From contig CAAGQX010000078.1 of the NCBI GenBank assembly GCA_900772235.1, positions 1 through 15,420 of the forward strand: 15,420 nt of DNA. Reading direction: 5' to 3'. Shown piece after piece: positions 4,760 to 10,837 of the stretch. The notes beneath the pieces are model-generated. The model had not been told where the DNA came from. It did no database searches and saw only the letters and a program-made list of their open reading frames with translations. This DNA comes from Clostridia bacterium (GTDB taxonomy: Bacteria; Bacillota; Clostridia; TANB77; CAG-508). Position 1 is the stretch's first letter. Each line of letters opens with the position of its first letter. Position numbers and translations under genes: made by a program.

Positions 4760-6454
4760 ATGAGAAAAGAAAATTTAAGATATAATGAAAAATTAAAATA
4801 TTATGATGTACCAGAAATTGAAACAATAAAAGACCTAATTAATTTAGCAGTAAAAGAAGATGGAGATAAAATAGCATTCGAGTATAAAAACAAGAAAGAA
4901 ATTGTTAAAGTTACATACAAAGAATTCCAAAACGATATTAACTATTTAGGAACAGCATTATCTACAATAGATATGCTAAATAACCATATAGCAGTAATAG
5001 GCGACAATAGCTATAATTGGATTACTGTTTACCTAACTGTTTTGCAGTCTAATGGAGTTTTAGTTCCAATAGATAAGGAATTAACAGAAAAAGAAATTAT
5101 TAATGTATTAAGAAGTAGCGATAGTGAATTTCTATTTTTTGCAAGTAAATATGAAAAATATATTAGTGAAATTAGCAAAGCTCTTCCTAATATAAAATAT
5201 TATATTGAATTTGAAGCAGAGGATGATAAAGAAAATATTTTGTCTTATAAAAAGTTCATACAAAAAGGAAAAGAAGAGTTTGAAAAGGGAAATACAAGCT
5301 ATTCTTCAATAGAACATACAGACACAGATAAATTAAAATTATTAGTATATACTTCAGGAACTACAGATGAACCAAAAGGTGTTATGCTTACAGAACACAA
5401 CTTAGTAAGCTGTGTTTACTATGGCTTACAAGTTTCTACAGTTTACACAAAATGCTTGTCAGTTCTTCCATACCATCATACATATGAAGCTGTTGCAGGT
5501 ATATTAGTTGGACTACATAAACACGTAACAATTTGTATAAATGATAGTTTGAAAAATGTACTAAAAAATTTACAAACATTTAAACCAGACTATATATACT
5601 TAGTTCCAGCATTTGCAGAAGTATTTTATAAAAGTATTTGGAATAATGCTAAAAAAGAAGGAAAAGAAGTAGGCTTAAAAATTTTAATTAAAGTAAGTAA
5701 TGCTTTAAGAAAAATAGGAATAGATAAGAGAAAAGTATTCTTTAAATCTATCCATACAGCTTTTGGTGGAAATTTAAGAAAAATTGTTGTTGGTGGAGCA
5801 CCAATAAGACCAGAATTAGGTAAATTCTTCGATAGCATAGGAATAAATTTAATTAATGGATATGGAATAACAGAATGTTCACCACTTGTAAGTGCAAATA
5901 TGGATGATTTTAACGACTGTTCAACAGTTGGAGTTGTATTACCTTGTTGCGATATAAAATTCGAAAATGTTACACCAGACGGAGATGGAGAAATTTGCGT
6001 AAAAGGCGACATTGTTATGAAGGGATATTATAAAGATCCAGAAAGAACAGCAAGGGTATTAAAAGATGGATGGTTTAATACAGAAGATTATGGTAGACTT
6101 AATGAAAAAGGACAATTAATAATAAATGGTAGAAAGAAAAACATTATAGTTTTAAATAATGGTAAAAACATTTACCCAGAAGAAATAGAAAACTATATTT
6201 TTAGAATACCATATGTATCAGAAGCAGTAGTAAAGGCAATAAAAAATGATATAGGTCAAGAAATTTCTTTATGTGCAGAAGTGTACTTAAACCAAGAAAA
6301 ATTAAAAGAATTAGAAATAACAGATGTAGAAGATACACTAAAAAGAGATATTGCTAAAGTTACAAAAGAATTACCAGTATATAAACATATTTCAGAAGTA
6401 GAAATAAGAGATAAAGAATTCGAAAAAACGACAACAAATAAAATTAAAAGGTGA
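4760..6454 (+). CDS. AMP-forming long-chain acyl-CoA synthetase-like ligase
   Basis: A 564-residue ANL-superfamily adenylating enzyme. It would activate a fatty acid to acyl-AMP and then to acyl-CoA (or another acyl thioester). Motifs in order are the P-loop YTSGTTDEPKG (197-207), NGYGITE (366-372), DGWFNTEDYG (436-445, with D443 for ribose), NGRKKNIIVLNNGKNIYPEEIE (456-477, with the hinge R458 region), and a C-terminal TTTNKIKR with K561 as the likely catalytic lysine. Length and motif order fit the FadD/long-chain group, but the substrate cannot be read from the sequence. The GGGAGG site lies about 11 bases before the ATG, slightly far. The downstream PAQR gene is translationally adjacent (its ribosome binding site overlaps this stop), so the two form an operon, probably under the TetR gene upstream. 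Confidence 0.9.
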   Translation: MRKENLRYNEKLKYYDVPEIETIKDLINLAVKEDGDKIAFEYKNKKEIVKVTYKEFQNDINYLGTALSTIDMLNNHIAVIGDNSYNWITVYLTVLQSNGVLVPIDKELTEKEIINVLRSSDSEFLFFASKYEKYISEISKALPNIKYYIEFEAEDDKENILSYKKFIQKGKEEFEKGNTSYSSIEHTDTDKLKLLVYTSGTTDEPKGVMLTEHNLVSCVYYGLQVSTVYTKCLSVLPYHHTYEAVAGILVGLHKHVTICINDSLKNVLKNLQTFKPDYIYLVPAFAEVFYKSIWNNAKKEGKEVGLKILIKVSNALRKIGIDKRKVFFKSIHTAFGGNLRKIVVGGAPIRPELGKFFDSIGINLINGYGITECSPLVSANMDDFNDCSTVGVVLPCCDIKFENVTPDGDGEICVKGDIVMKGYYKDPERTARVLKDGWFNTEDYGRLNEKGQLIINGRKKNIIVLNNGKNIYPEEIENYIFRIPYVSEAVVKAIKNDIGQEISLCAEVYLNQEKLKELEITDVEDTLKRDIAKVTKELPVYKHISEVEIRDKEFEKTTTNKIKR

Positions 6455-6459
6455 TTAAG

Positions 6460-7134
6460 ATGCGAAGAACAAAACTAGCAGATAGAATTCTTCCAACATA
6501 TACAAAAGGTGAGGAAATATTTAATATGACTTCACACATAGCAGGTGGAGCCTTAGGAATAGTTGCAACAACTTTATGTGTAATTATGGCAGCAATACAT
6601 CACAATGTGTATGGTGTAGTAAGTGGAGCAATATATGGCTTTACAATGATTTTGCTATATACAATATCTAGCATTTATCACGGACTAAGCCCTAAGAGAT
6701 TTTCAAAAAGAGTTTTCCAAGTGCTAGACCATTGCTCTATTTTCTTATTAATAGCAGGAAGCTACACACCAGTATCTTTGTGTACTATAAGAAGTTACAA
6801 TACAGCTTGGGGTTGGATTATTTTTGGAGTAGTATGGGGAGCAGCAGCTTTAGGAATAACATTAAATTCTATAGATTTAAAAAGTACAAAAGTATTTTCA
6901 ATGATAAGCTATTTGCTTATGGGCTGGTGCATTGTTGTAAGGTTTGATATATTATTAAAAACAATATCACAAACCGGAATAATTCTTTTAGTAGCAGGAG
7001 GAATTGCATATACAATAGGAACTATATTTTATGGTTTAGGAAAAAAGAAAAAATACTTCCATTCTATATTTCACTTATTTATTTTTGCAGGAAGTTTGTT
7101 ACAATTCCTTGCCATATTACTCTATATAATGTAA
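6460..7134 (+). CDS. trhA: PAQR/hemolysin III family membrane protein TrhA
   Basis: A 224-residue protein with seven predicted membrane helices. Conserved metal-site motifs are present: SSIYHGLS (H74), LDHCSIFLLIAGSYTP (D90, H91) and, near the C-terminus, HSIFHLFIFAGS (H201, H205). These are the hallmarks of the hemolysin III/PAQR family, whose bacterial members are linked to membrane fluidity and fatty-acid homeostasis rather than clearly to hemolysis. The ATG at 6460 is chosen because AAAGGTGA precedes it. A GTG at 6451 in the same frame overlaps the previous stop and would put the ribosome binding site inside the gene. Co-transcription with an acyl-CoA synthetase supports a membrane-lipid role. 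It ends 12 bases before the start of the next terminator/promoter element. Confidence 0.9.
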   Translation: MRRTKLADRILPTYTKGEEIFNMTSHIAGGALGIVATTLCVIMAAIHHNVYGVVSGAIYGFTMILLYTISSIYHGLSPKRFSKRVFQVLDHCSIFLLIAGSYTPVSLCTIRSYNTAWGWIIFGVVWGAAALGITLNSIDLKSTKVFSMISYLLMGWCIVVRFDILLKTISQTGIILLVAGGIAYTIGTIFYGLGKKKKYFHSIFHLFIFAGSLLQFLAILLYIM

Positions 7135-7142
7135 AAATAATA

Positions 7143-7171
7143 TTGACACTCACAAACAAAAGTTCTATAAT
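7143..7171 (+). promoter_or_regulatory. Consensus promoter of the Y-family polymerase gene
   Basis: Perfect TTGACA (7143-7148), a 17-bp spacer and a perfect TATAAT (7166-7171). The predicted start of transcription, near 7178, leaves a 5' leader of only about a dozen bases before the ATG. Confidence 0.9.
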
Positions 7172-7189
7172 GTTTGTGGGTGATTTTTT
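7147..7189 (+). terminator. Terminator of the acyl-CoA synthetase/trhA operon, wrapped around the next promoter
   Basis: CACTCACAAAC (7147-7157) pairs over 11 positions (one GU) with GTTTGTGGGTG (7172-7182), followed by A and six Ts that end at the polymerase ATG. The 14-base loop contains the TATAAT of the next gene. Transcripts starting at that promoter would begin inside the right arm and so could not form the hairpin. The same symmetry could also act as an operator. Confidence 0.7.
7154..7165. promoter_or_regulatory. Candidate LexA box in the polymerase promoter
   Basis: AAAC-AAAA-GTTC matches the Gram-positive LexA core GAAC-N4-GTTC at 7 of 8 defined positions, and lies between the -35 and -10 boxes of a translesion polymerase gene. 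LexA repression is inferred from the match, the position and the usual SOS control of this family. Confidence 0.4.
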
Positions 7190-8389
7190 ATGCAAAGGCA
7201 AATTTTACATATAGATGTAAATAATGCATTTTTGAGCTGGCTTGCAGTGTATAAACTAAAAAATGGCGAAAGTTTAGACATAAGAACTATTCCTGCAATT
7301 ATAGGTGGAGATGAAGCAGCAAGAAAGGGAATTGTTCTTGCAAAAAGTAATAAAGCAAAAGAATTTGGAATAGTAACAGGAGAACCCATATACCAAGCTA
7401 AGAAAAAATGCCCACAAATACAAGTGTTTCAAGGAAATTTTGAAATTTATAGAAAATGTTCTAACGCATTATATAAACTACTATTACAATATACAGATAA
7501 AATAGAAAGATATAGCATAGATGAATGCTTTTTAGATATGACAGAGTATTTAATGAAGGATACACTAGAAAATAAAGCAAAACAAATAAGTAGTGAAGTA
7601 AAACAAAAATTAGGGTTTACAGTAAATATAGGCATTTCTAATAATAAAATGCTTGCAAAAATGGCATCAGATTTTGAAAAACCAGATAAAATACACACTC
7701 TTTATCCAAACGAAATACAAGAAAAAATGTGGAATTTGCCAGTATCAGATTTATTTATGCTAGGAAGAAAAACAGTTCCTAAATTAAATAGAATGGGAAT
7801 AAAAACAATAGGAGATTTAGCAAAAAGGGACAGGTTGCAACTAATAAAAACCTTTGGGAAACACGGAAATCTAATGTGGGAGTACGCAAACGGAATAGAT
7901 AATTCAGAAGTAAATTATAAATATGAAAAACCAAAAGGAATAGGACATTCTATTACATTACCAATTGATACTTGCAACATTGAAAAGTTAGAAGAAGTAC
8001 TATTAGAACTTACAGAAAAGGTAGCATATAGGCTAAGAAAAAGTGGATTAATAGCAAACACGGTAAATGTGCAAATAAGAACAAAGGAATTTTTAGATGC
8101 TTCTCATCAGGGAAAACTAAATGTAGCAACAGCTAGCACAAAACAAATATATTCAAAAGCAAAAGAATTACTAGAAGAAATGTATGTAAAAGGAACATTT
8201 ATAAGGTTAATTGGAATAAGAGTAGACAACTTAGAAGATAAAAACCAAAGACAACTATCCTTATTTGAAGACAAAAACAAAGAAAAATTAGATAAAATAG
8301 ATAATATAATGGATAGTTTAAAAGAAAAATATGGATATGACTTTATAACATATGCAAGTAGAATAAAAAAAGAAGAAAATAAAAGTTAA
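7190..8389 (+). CDS. dinB: Y-family translesion DNA polymerase (DinB/Pol IV-like)
   Basis: A 399-residue protein. The catalytic acids are visible: D9 in LHIDVNNAF and D111/E112 in YSIDECFLDMT. The palm/finger segment AARKGIVLAKSNKAKEFGI and helix-hairpin-helix-like segments (LGRKTVPKLNRMGIKTIGDLAKRD) follow. The little-finger region covers about residues 230-345. QLSLF (355-359) is a consensus beta-clamp-binding motif. The protein would copy past damaged bases with low fidelity at the replication fork. The start ATG immediately follows six Ts and has only a weak GGGTGA ribosome binding site. The gene is alone under a consensus promoter with a LexA-like site, consistent with SOS control. Orthology to Pol IV rather than to another Y-family branch is likely but not proven; the insertion-rich N-terminal part is typical of clostridial members. 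Confidence 0.88.
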   Translation: MQRQILHIDVNNAFLSWLAVYKLKNGESLDIRTIPAIIGGDEAARKGIVLAKSNKAKEFGIVTGEPIYQAKKKCPQIQVFQGNFEIYRKCSNALYKLLLQYTDKIERYSIDECFLDMTEYLMKDTLENKAKQISSEVKQKLGFTVNIGISNNKMLAKMASDFEKPDKIHTLYPNEIQEKMWNLPVSDLFMLGRKTVPKLNRMGIKTIGDLAKRDRLQLIKTFGKHGNLMWEYANGIDNSEVNYKYEKPKGIGHSITLPIDTCNIEKLEEVLLELTEKVAYRLRKSGLIANTVNVQIRTKEFLDASHQGKLNVATASTKQIYSKAKELLEEMYVKGTFIRLIGIRVDNLEDKNQRQLSLFEDKNKEKLDKIDNIMDSLKEKYGYDFITYASRIKKEENKS

Positions 8390-8414
8390 AAAAGTGGTAA
8401 AAATAACAAAAATA

Positions 8415-8423
8415 TGCTATATT
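8415..8423 (+). promoter_or_regulatory. Candidate extended -10 promoter of the MNT/HEPN pair
   Basis: TGC-TATATT, about 31 bases before the start, with no good -35. No terminator hairpin is seen after the polymerase gene, so read-through from it (and thus damage-linked expression) is possible. Confidence 0.35.
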
Positions 8424-8454
8424 AATATTATAAGAAAGTTGAGAGGTGAGCAAA

Positions 8455-8799
8455 ATGTCTAAAAGAATAGAAAATATCTTAGAAAAGTATGTGGAAGGGT
8501 TAATAGAAATTATAGGAGAAAATTTAAAAAAGGTAATCTTATATGGATCGTATGCAAGAGGAGATCAAGATCAATATGGAGAAGTTAGCGATATAGATAT
8601 ATTAATATTAGTTGATTTAAATGATAGAGAAATAAAAAAATTAGAAAAGAAAATAATTGATTACAGTTATGATTTAGACTTAGAATATGACATTTTGTTA
8701 TCTCCAATTATAGAAAACATAGACAAATATAATAACAGAATTAAATATATGGAGTTTTATAAAAATATTGCAAAAGAGGGAGTTTTGTTAAATGGATAA
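8455..8799 (+). CDS. MNT-domain nucleotidyltransferase (antitoxin of a HEPN/MNT pair)
   Basis: A 114-residue minimal nucleotidyltransferase. The GSYARGD motif (31-37) and SDIDILI with D46 and D48 form the NTP/metal site; a third acidic residue is probably in the EYDILL segment. Proteins of this size next to HEPN partners act as antitoxins, in characterised MntA/HepT pairs by adenylylating the HEPN toxin. The ATG at 8455 follows GAGAGGTGAG at good spacing; an in-frame GTG at 8446 lies within that ribosome binding site and is less likely. The 3' end overlaps the HEPN start by 8 bases, indicating translational coupling. The antitoxin role is inferred from family and context. Confidence 0.85.
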   Translation: MSKRIENILEKYVEGLIEIIGENLKKVILYGSYARGDQDQYGEVSDIDILILVDLNDREIKKLEKKIIDYSYDLDLEYDILLSPIIENIDKYNNRIKYMEFYKNIAKEGVLLNG

Positions 8800-9190
8800 T
8801 AAAGATATACAAATATTAGCTCAATATAGATTAGAACAAGCAAAAGAGAATTTAGAAGAGGCAGAAGCTCTATTTGAAATAAATAAATTTAAAGGAGCAA
8901 GCAATAGGGCATATTATTCTATATTTCATTCAATAAAAGCAATATTAGCATTAGAACAAACAGATTTTAAAAAACATTCATCAATAATAGCATATTTTAA
9001 CAAAGAATATATCAGTAAAAATATATTTCCAAGAGAACTAGGTAAAAATGTTAGCGAGGCAAGATTTTTTAGAGAAAAGAGTGACTATGTAGACTTTTAT
9101 GTAGTGTCAAAATCTGATTGTAAAAAACAAATAAAGACTGCTAAACATATGATTAAATATGCAGAAGATTTTATTAAAGATAAAATTTAA
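8792..9190 (+). CDS. HEPN-domain protein (probable RNase toxin of the MNT/HEPN pair)
   Basis: A 132-residue all-helical HEPN protein. NRAYYSIFHSIKA contains R39 and H46 in the R-x4-6-H arrangement of HEPN nucleases. An N-terminal segment (YRLEQAKENLEEAEALFEINKF) and the SEARFFREKSDYVDFY segment are typical of the HEPN family that travels with MNT domains. It overlaps the nucleotidyltransferase gene by 8 bases and starts with ATG inside its end (AGAGGGAG upstream). Some HEPN/MNT pairs are not toxic and may modify or bind nucleotides instead, so RNase toxicity is a family-based inference. Confidence 0.85.
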   Translation: MDNKDIQILAQYRLEQAKENLEEAEALFEINKFKGASNRAYYSIFHSIKAILALEQTDFKKHSSIIAYFNKEYISKNIFPRELGKNVSEARFFREKSDYVDFYVVSKSDCKKQIKTAKHMIKYAEDFIKDKI

Positions 9191-9197
9191 AAAGGTC

Positions 9198-9255
9198 ATG
9201 CACTTTTATTTTTCTAGAACATATAATTTGTTATAGAAAAATGGGGGTGCATTTT
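9198..9255 (+). terminator. Long hairpin after the HEPN gene, enclosing the sigma-factor promoter
   Basis: ATGCAC (9198-9203) pairs with GTGCAT (9247-9252) and ATTTTTCTA (9208-9216) pairs with TAGAAAAAT (9234-9242). Between the two helices TTTT faces GGGG, which can pair as U-G in RNA, giving a stem of up to 19 pairs with a 17-base loop, followed by Ts. The loop carries CATATAAT. It can end the HEPN transcript, while transcripts from the loop promoter would start near the right arm. Confidence 0.55.
9220..9227 (+). promoter_or_regulatory. Candidate sporulation-type -10 (CATATAAT) for the sigma-factor gene
   Basis: CATATAAT fits the mother-cell sigma-E/sigma-K -10 pattern (CATA followed by three bases and T) and also contains TATAAT. 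GTCATGC at 9195-9201 could serve as a sigma-E-like -35 element. Which sigma factor uses it cannot be decided by eye. Confidence 0.4.
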
Positions 9256-9257
9256 AT

Positions 9258-9955
9258 TTGCTACTTTTTTTTACGGGTCTTTTAACATTTTTAAAGACAA
9301 CTTTTTTTATGGTGGGATATATTTCTAATAATAACTTGTTTCCAGAACCACTAACAGCAGAAGAAGAAAAAATATATTTAGACAGGTTAGCCAAAGGAGA
9401 TGAAGAGGCAAGAAATATATTAATAGAAAAAAACTTAAGACTAGTAGCACATGTTTGTAAAAAATATAATATACCCAATTTAGACCAAGATGATTTAATT
9501 TCTATTGGAACAATAGGATTAATAAAAGGAATAAATAGTTTTAACTCAGAAAAAGGTGTAAGACTTGCTACATATGTTGCAAGATGCATAGAAAATGAGG
9601 TGTTAATGTACCTAAGAAGTACAAAAAAATTACGGAGCAGAAGTATACTTAAATGAACCAATAGGAAAAGACAAAGACGATAACGAAATAAGTTTAATAG
9701 ACATAATTGAAAATGACGAAATGAATATAGAAGATGAAATAGATTTAAAATTAAGAATAAAAGACTTGTGTAACAAAATGAAAAAGGTATTAAAAGAAAG
9801 GGAGAGATTAATAATAGAACTGCGATTTGGACTGCGGAGGCAAAAAACCACAAACACAAAACGAAGTAGCACAAACCTTGGGAATATCGCGTAGTTATGT
9901 ATCTAGAATAGAAAAAAAGGCAATTGGAAAACTGAGCAGTGAAATAGAAAATTAA
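9258..9955 (+). CDS. sigK: Sigma-K-like sporulation sigma factor, in three frames with two CGG-associated +1 breaks
   Basis: Read with two +1 steps, this is a 231-residue sigma-K-type protein. It has a hydrophobic pro-sequence (about 1-20) then NNNLFPEPLTAEEE, as in pro-sigma-K. Region 2 follows (RNILIEKNLRLVAHV through LATYVARCIENEVLMYLR, about 53-121), then EVYLNEPIGKDK and NEISLIDI, and region 4 with RFGL, TQNEVAQTLGISRSYVSRIEKKAIGK. Frame 1 runs from TTG 9258 to TGA 9656 (132 residues); breaks occur at CGG 9633-9635 and CGG 9835-9837. Skipping the C of each CGG and reading GGA keeps the spacing of B. subtilis sigma-K exactly. Without both shifts, the region-4 helix-turn-helix is lost. The TTG start is supported by GGGGGTG nine bases upstream and by the pro-sequence it supplies; no ATG fits. 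Conventional annotation would be a pseudogene. Conservation across all three frames argues for recent error or real recoding. Confidence 0.82.
9630..9636 (+). other. Putative +1 recoding site (TTA CGG A), first in the sigma-factor gene
   Basis: Codon 126 in the incoming frame is CGG (9633-9635). Shifting by one base reads GGA (9634-9636) and continues GCA GAA GTA TAC, the AEVYLNEPIG segment. Without a shift, a stop comes seven codons later (9654-9656). A run of seven As lies just upstream, so a homopolymer length error is an alternative explanation for this site. Confidence 0.5.
9832..9838 (+). other. Putative +1 recoding site (CTG CGG A), second in the sigma-factor gene
   Basis: In the second frame CGG occupies 9835-9837, about codon 193. 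Shifting by one base reads GGA GGC AAA AAA CCA and continues into the region-4 helix-turn-helix. Without a shift, TAG at 9892-9894 ends translation. No homopolymer lies directly before the C. Confidence 0.5.
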
Positions 9956-9995
9956 AATAATTTGATATGAATAAAAAATATATGAAGTACATATT

Positions 9996-10063
9996 AAAAA
10001 GATGTAGGGGCGATTTTAATCGCCCGTTTTTTTAAAAATTTCTGAAAAATATTATATGGAATG
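9996..10063 (+). repeat. 68-bp palindromic repeat unit, copy A
   Basis: It begins AAAAAGATGTAGGGGCG, contains the GGGCGATT/AATCGCCC hairpin, seven Ts, and then CTGAAAAATATTATATGGAATG. It is nearly identical to the unit at 10088-10155, differing only around the T/A runs. Its first half also matches the repeat at 1537-1561. Confidence 0.8.
10008..10033 (+). terminator. Repeat hairpin with T-run, likely terminator of the sigma-factor gene
   Basis: GGGCGATT/AATCGCCC with a TT loop is followed by G and seven Ts (10027-10033): a GC-rich stem plus U-tract 52 bases after the sigma-factor stop. Confidence 0.65.
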
Positions 10064-10087
10064 ATATGCACGGAAAAAATATATAAT

Positions 10088-10155
10088 AAAAAGATGTAGG
10101 GGCGATTTTAATCGCCCGCTTTTTTTAAAATTCCTGAAAAATATTATATGGAATG
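10088..10155 (+). repeat. 68-bp palindromic repeat unit, copy B
   Basis: A direct repeat of 9996-10063 with the same length, starting 92 bp downstream and separated by 24 bp. The hairpin (stem arms 10100-10107 and 10110-10117) is again followed by a run of seven Ts (10120-10126), so it can act as a second terminator. Confidence 0.8.
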
Positions 10156-10170
10156 CAATACATAGCATTC
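10151..10170. terminator. Short hairpin at the end of tspO (weak)
   Basis: GAATGC (10151-10156) and GCATTC (10165-10170) pair around an 8-base loop just past the tspO stop. There is no clear U-tract on the minus strand, so terminator function is doubtful. Confidence 0.25.
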
Positions 10171-10178
10171 AATTCTTG

Positions 10179-10637
10179 CTATTTATTTAACAAATATACA
10201 CCTAAATTTAGATAAGTGGCAAATAAAATCCAAAGCAAATATGGAATTTGAAGTAAACCACTGGCTTTATTTTTACGATAAAACCTAACAATCATAATAA
10301 CAACTAGAGCTAATAAAAGTAAAATCCACAAAAATGAGAAAAATCTCCATTTAAAAACAAAGAAGAATATAGACCATAAAGCATTTACAAATAATTGTAA
10401 ATAATAAATGGAATTAATACCAGAATCAACAAGTAAATTGCTATCTAAAATTCCATAAGAAATTCCCATTAAAATATACAAAATAGACCATACAATAGGG
10501 AAAAGAATACTAGGAGGAGAAAGTGGTGGTTGCTTTAGCGAATTATAATCAATAGAACCAGAAATAATAAGCCCAACAATTCCTCCCACAACAACTGGAA
10601 TAAGAATAGCCTTAGCATATGTTTTAAAATTAGACAT
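10179..10637 (-). CDS. tspO: TspO/MBR-family tryptophan-rich sensory membrane protein
   Basis: A 152-residue protein with five predicted membrane helices. TspO landmarks are QPPLSPPSILFPIVWSILYILMG (about 36-58, the loop and start of helix 2), QLFVNALWSIFFF (81-93) and a C-terminal IPYLLWILFATYLNLGVYLLN (131-151). Bacterial TspO binds porphyrins and cholesterol-like ligands and is linked to stress responses; the role here is unknown. The start is the ATG whose upstream sequence on this strand is AAGGAGG with 8-base spacing. A longer in-frame extension of 61 residues upstream is unlike the family and lacks a ribosome binding site. A weak promoter (TTGAAC at 10681-10676, TATATT at 10660-10655, 15-bp spacer) may drive it. 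It diverges from miaB. Confidence 0.92.
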   Translation of the reverse strand: MSNFKTYAKAILIPVVVGGIVGLIISGSIDYNSLKQPPLSPPSILFPIVWSILYILMGISYGILDSNLLVDSGINSIYYLQLFVNALWSIFFFVFKWRFFSFLWILLLLALVVIMIVRFYRKNKASGLLQIPYLLWILFATYLNLGVYLLNK

Positions 10638-10784
10638 AAGTACAACCTCCTTAAAATATAGTCTATGAAGCAAAAGTTCAAATATGCATTTACTATAAAA
10701 ATTAAAATTTGAAATAGTGGAATGGAGTTCTGAGCCTATCTGGTTTATCAAAAATAAGAATATATGTAAAGTACAAATTACATA

Positions 10785-10813
10785 TTGAAAAATTTGTAAA
10801 ATTATATTACAAT
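10785..10813 (+). promoter_or_regulatory. Promoter of miaB-mutS
   Basis: TTGAAA (10785-10790), a 17-bp spacer and TACAAT (10808-10813). Transcription would start about 18 bases before the GTG. Confidence 0.75.
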
Positions 10814-10837
10814 ATAGCATAGTTTGGAGGAATAAAG

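Noticed and set aside
7189..9190. Search for tRNA, rRNA or riboswitch structures in the window
   Set aside because: No cloverleaf, T-loop GTTCRANYC consensus or known aptamer core was recognised in any intergenic region.
9621..9632. A7-T run considered as a slippery site explaining the first sigma-factor break
   Set aside because: It cannot explain the other two breaks, neither of which follows a comparable run, whereas the CGG-A explanation fits all three; it is kept as an alternative cause for this one site.
9254..9874. Long open frame on the minus strand opposite the sigma-factor gene (206 residues)
   Set aside because: Composition is the leucine/phenylalanine-rich shadow of an A-rich coding strand, with no ribosome binding site, and the plus strand has clear sigma-factor motifs.
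10638..10820. 61-residue N-terminal extension of TspO
   Set aside because: TspO proteins begin close to the MSNFKTYAK position, which has AAGGAGG directly upstream; the extension overlaps the miaB promoter region.
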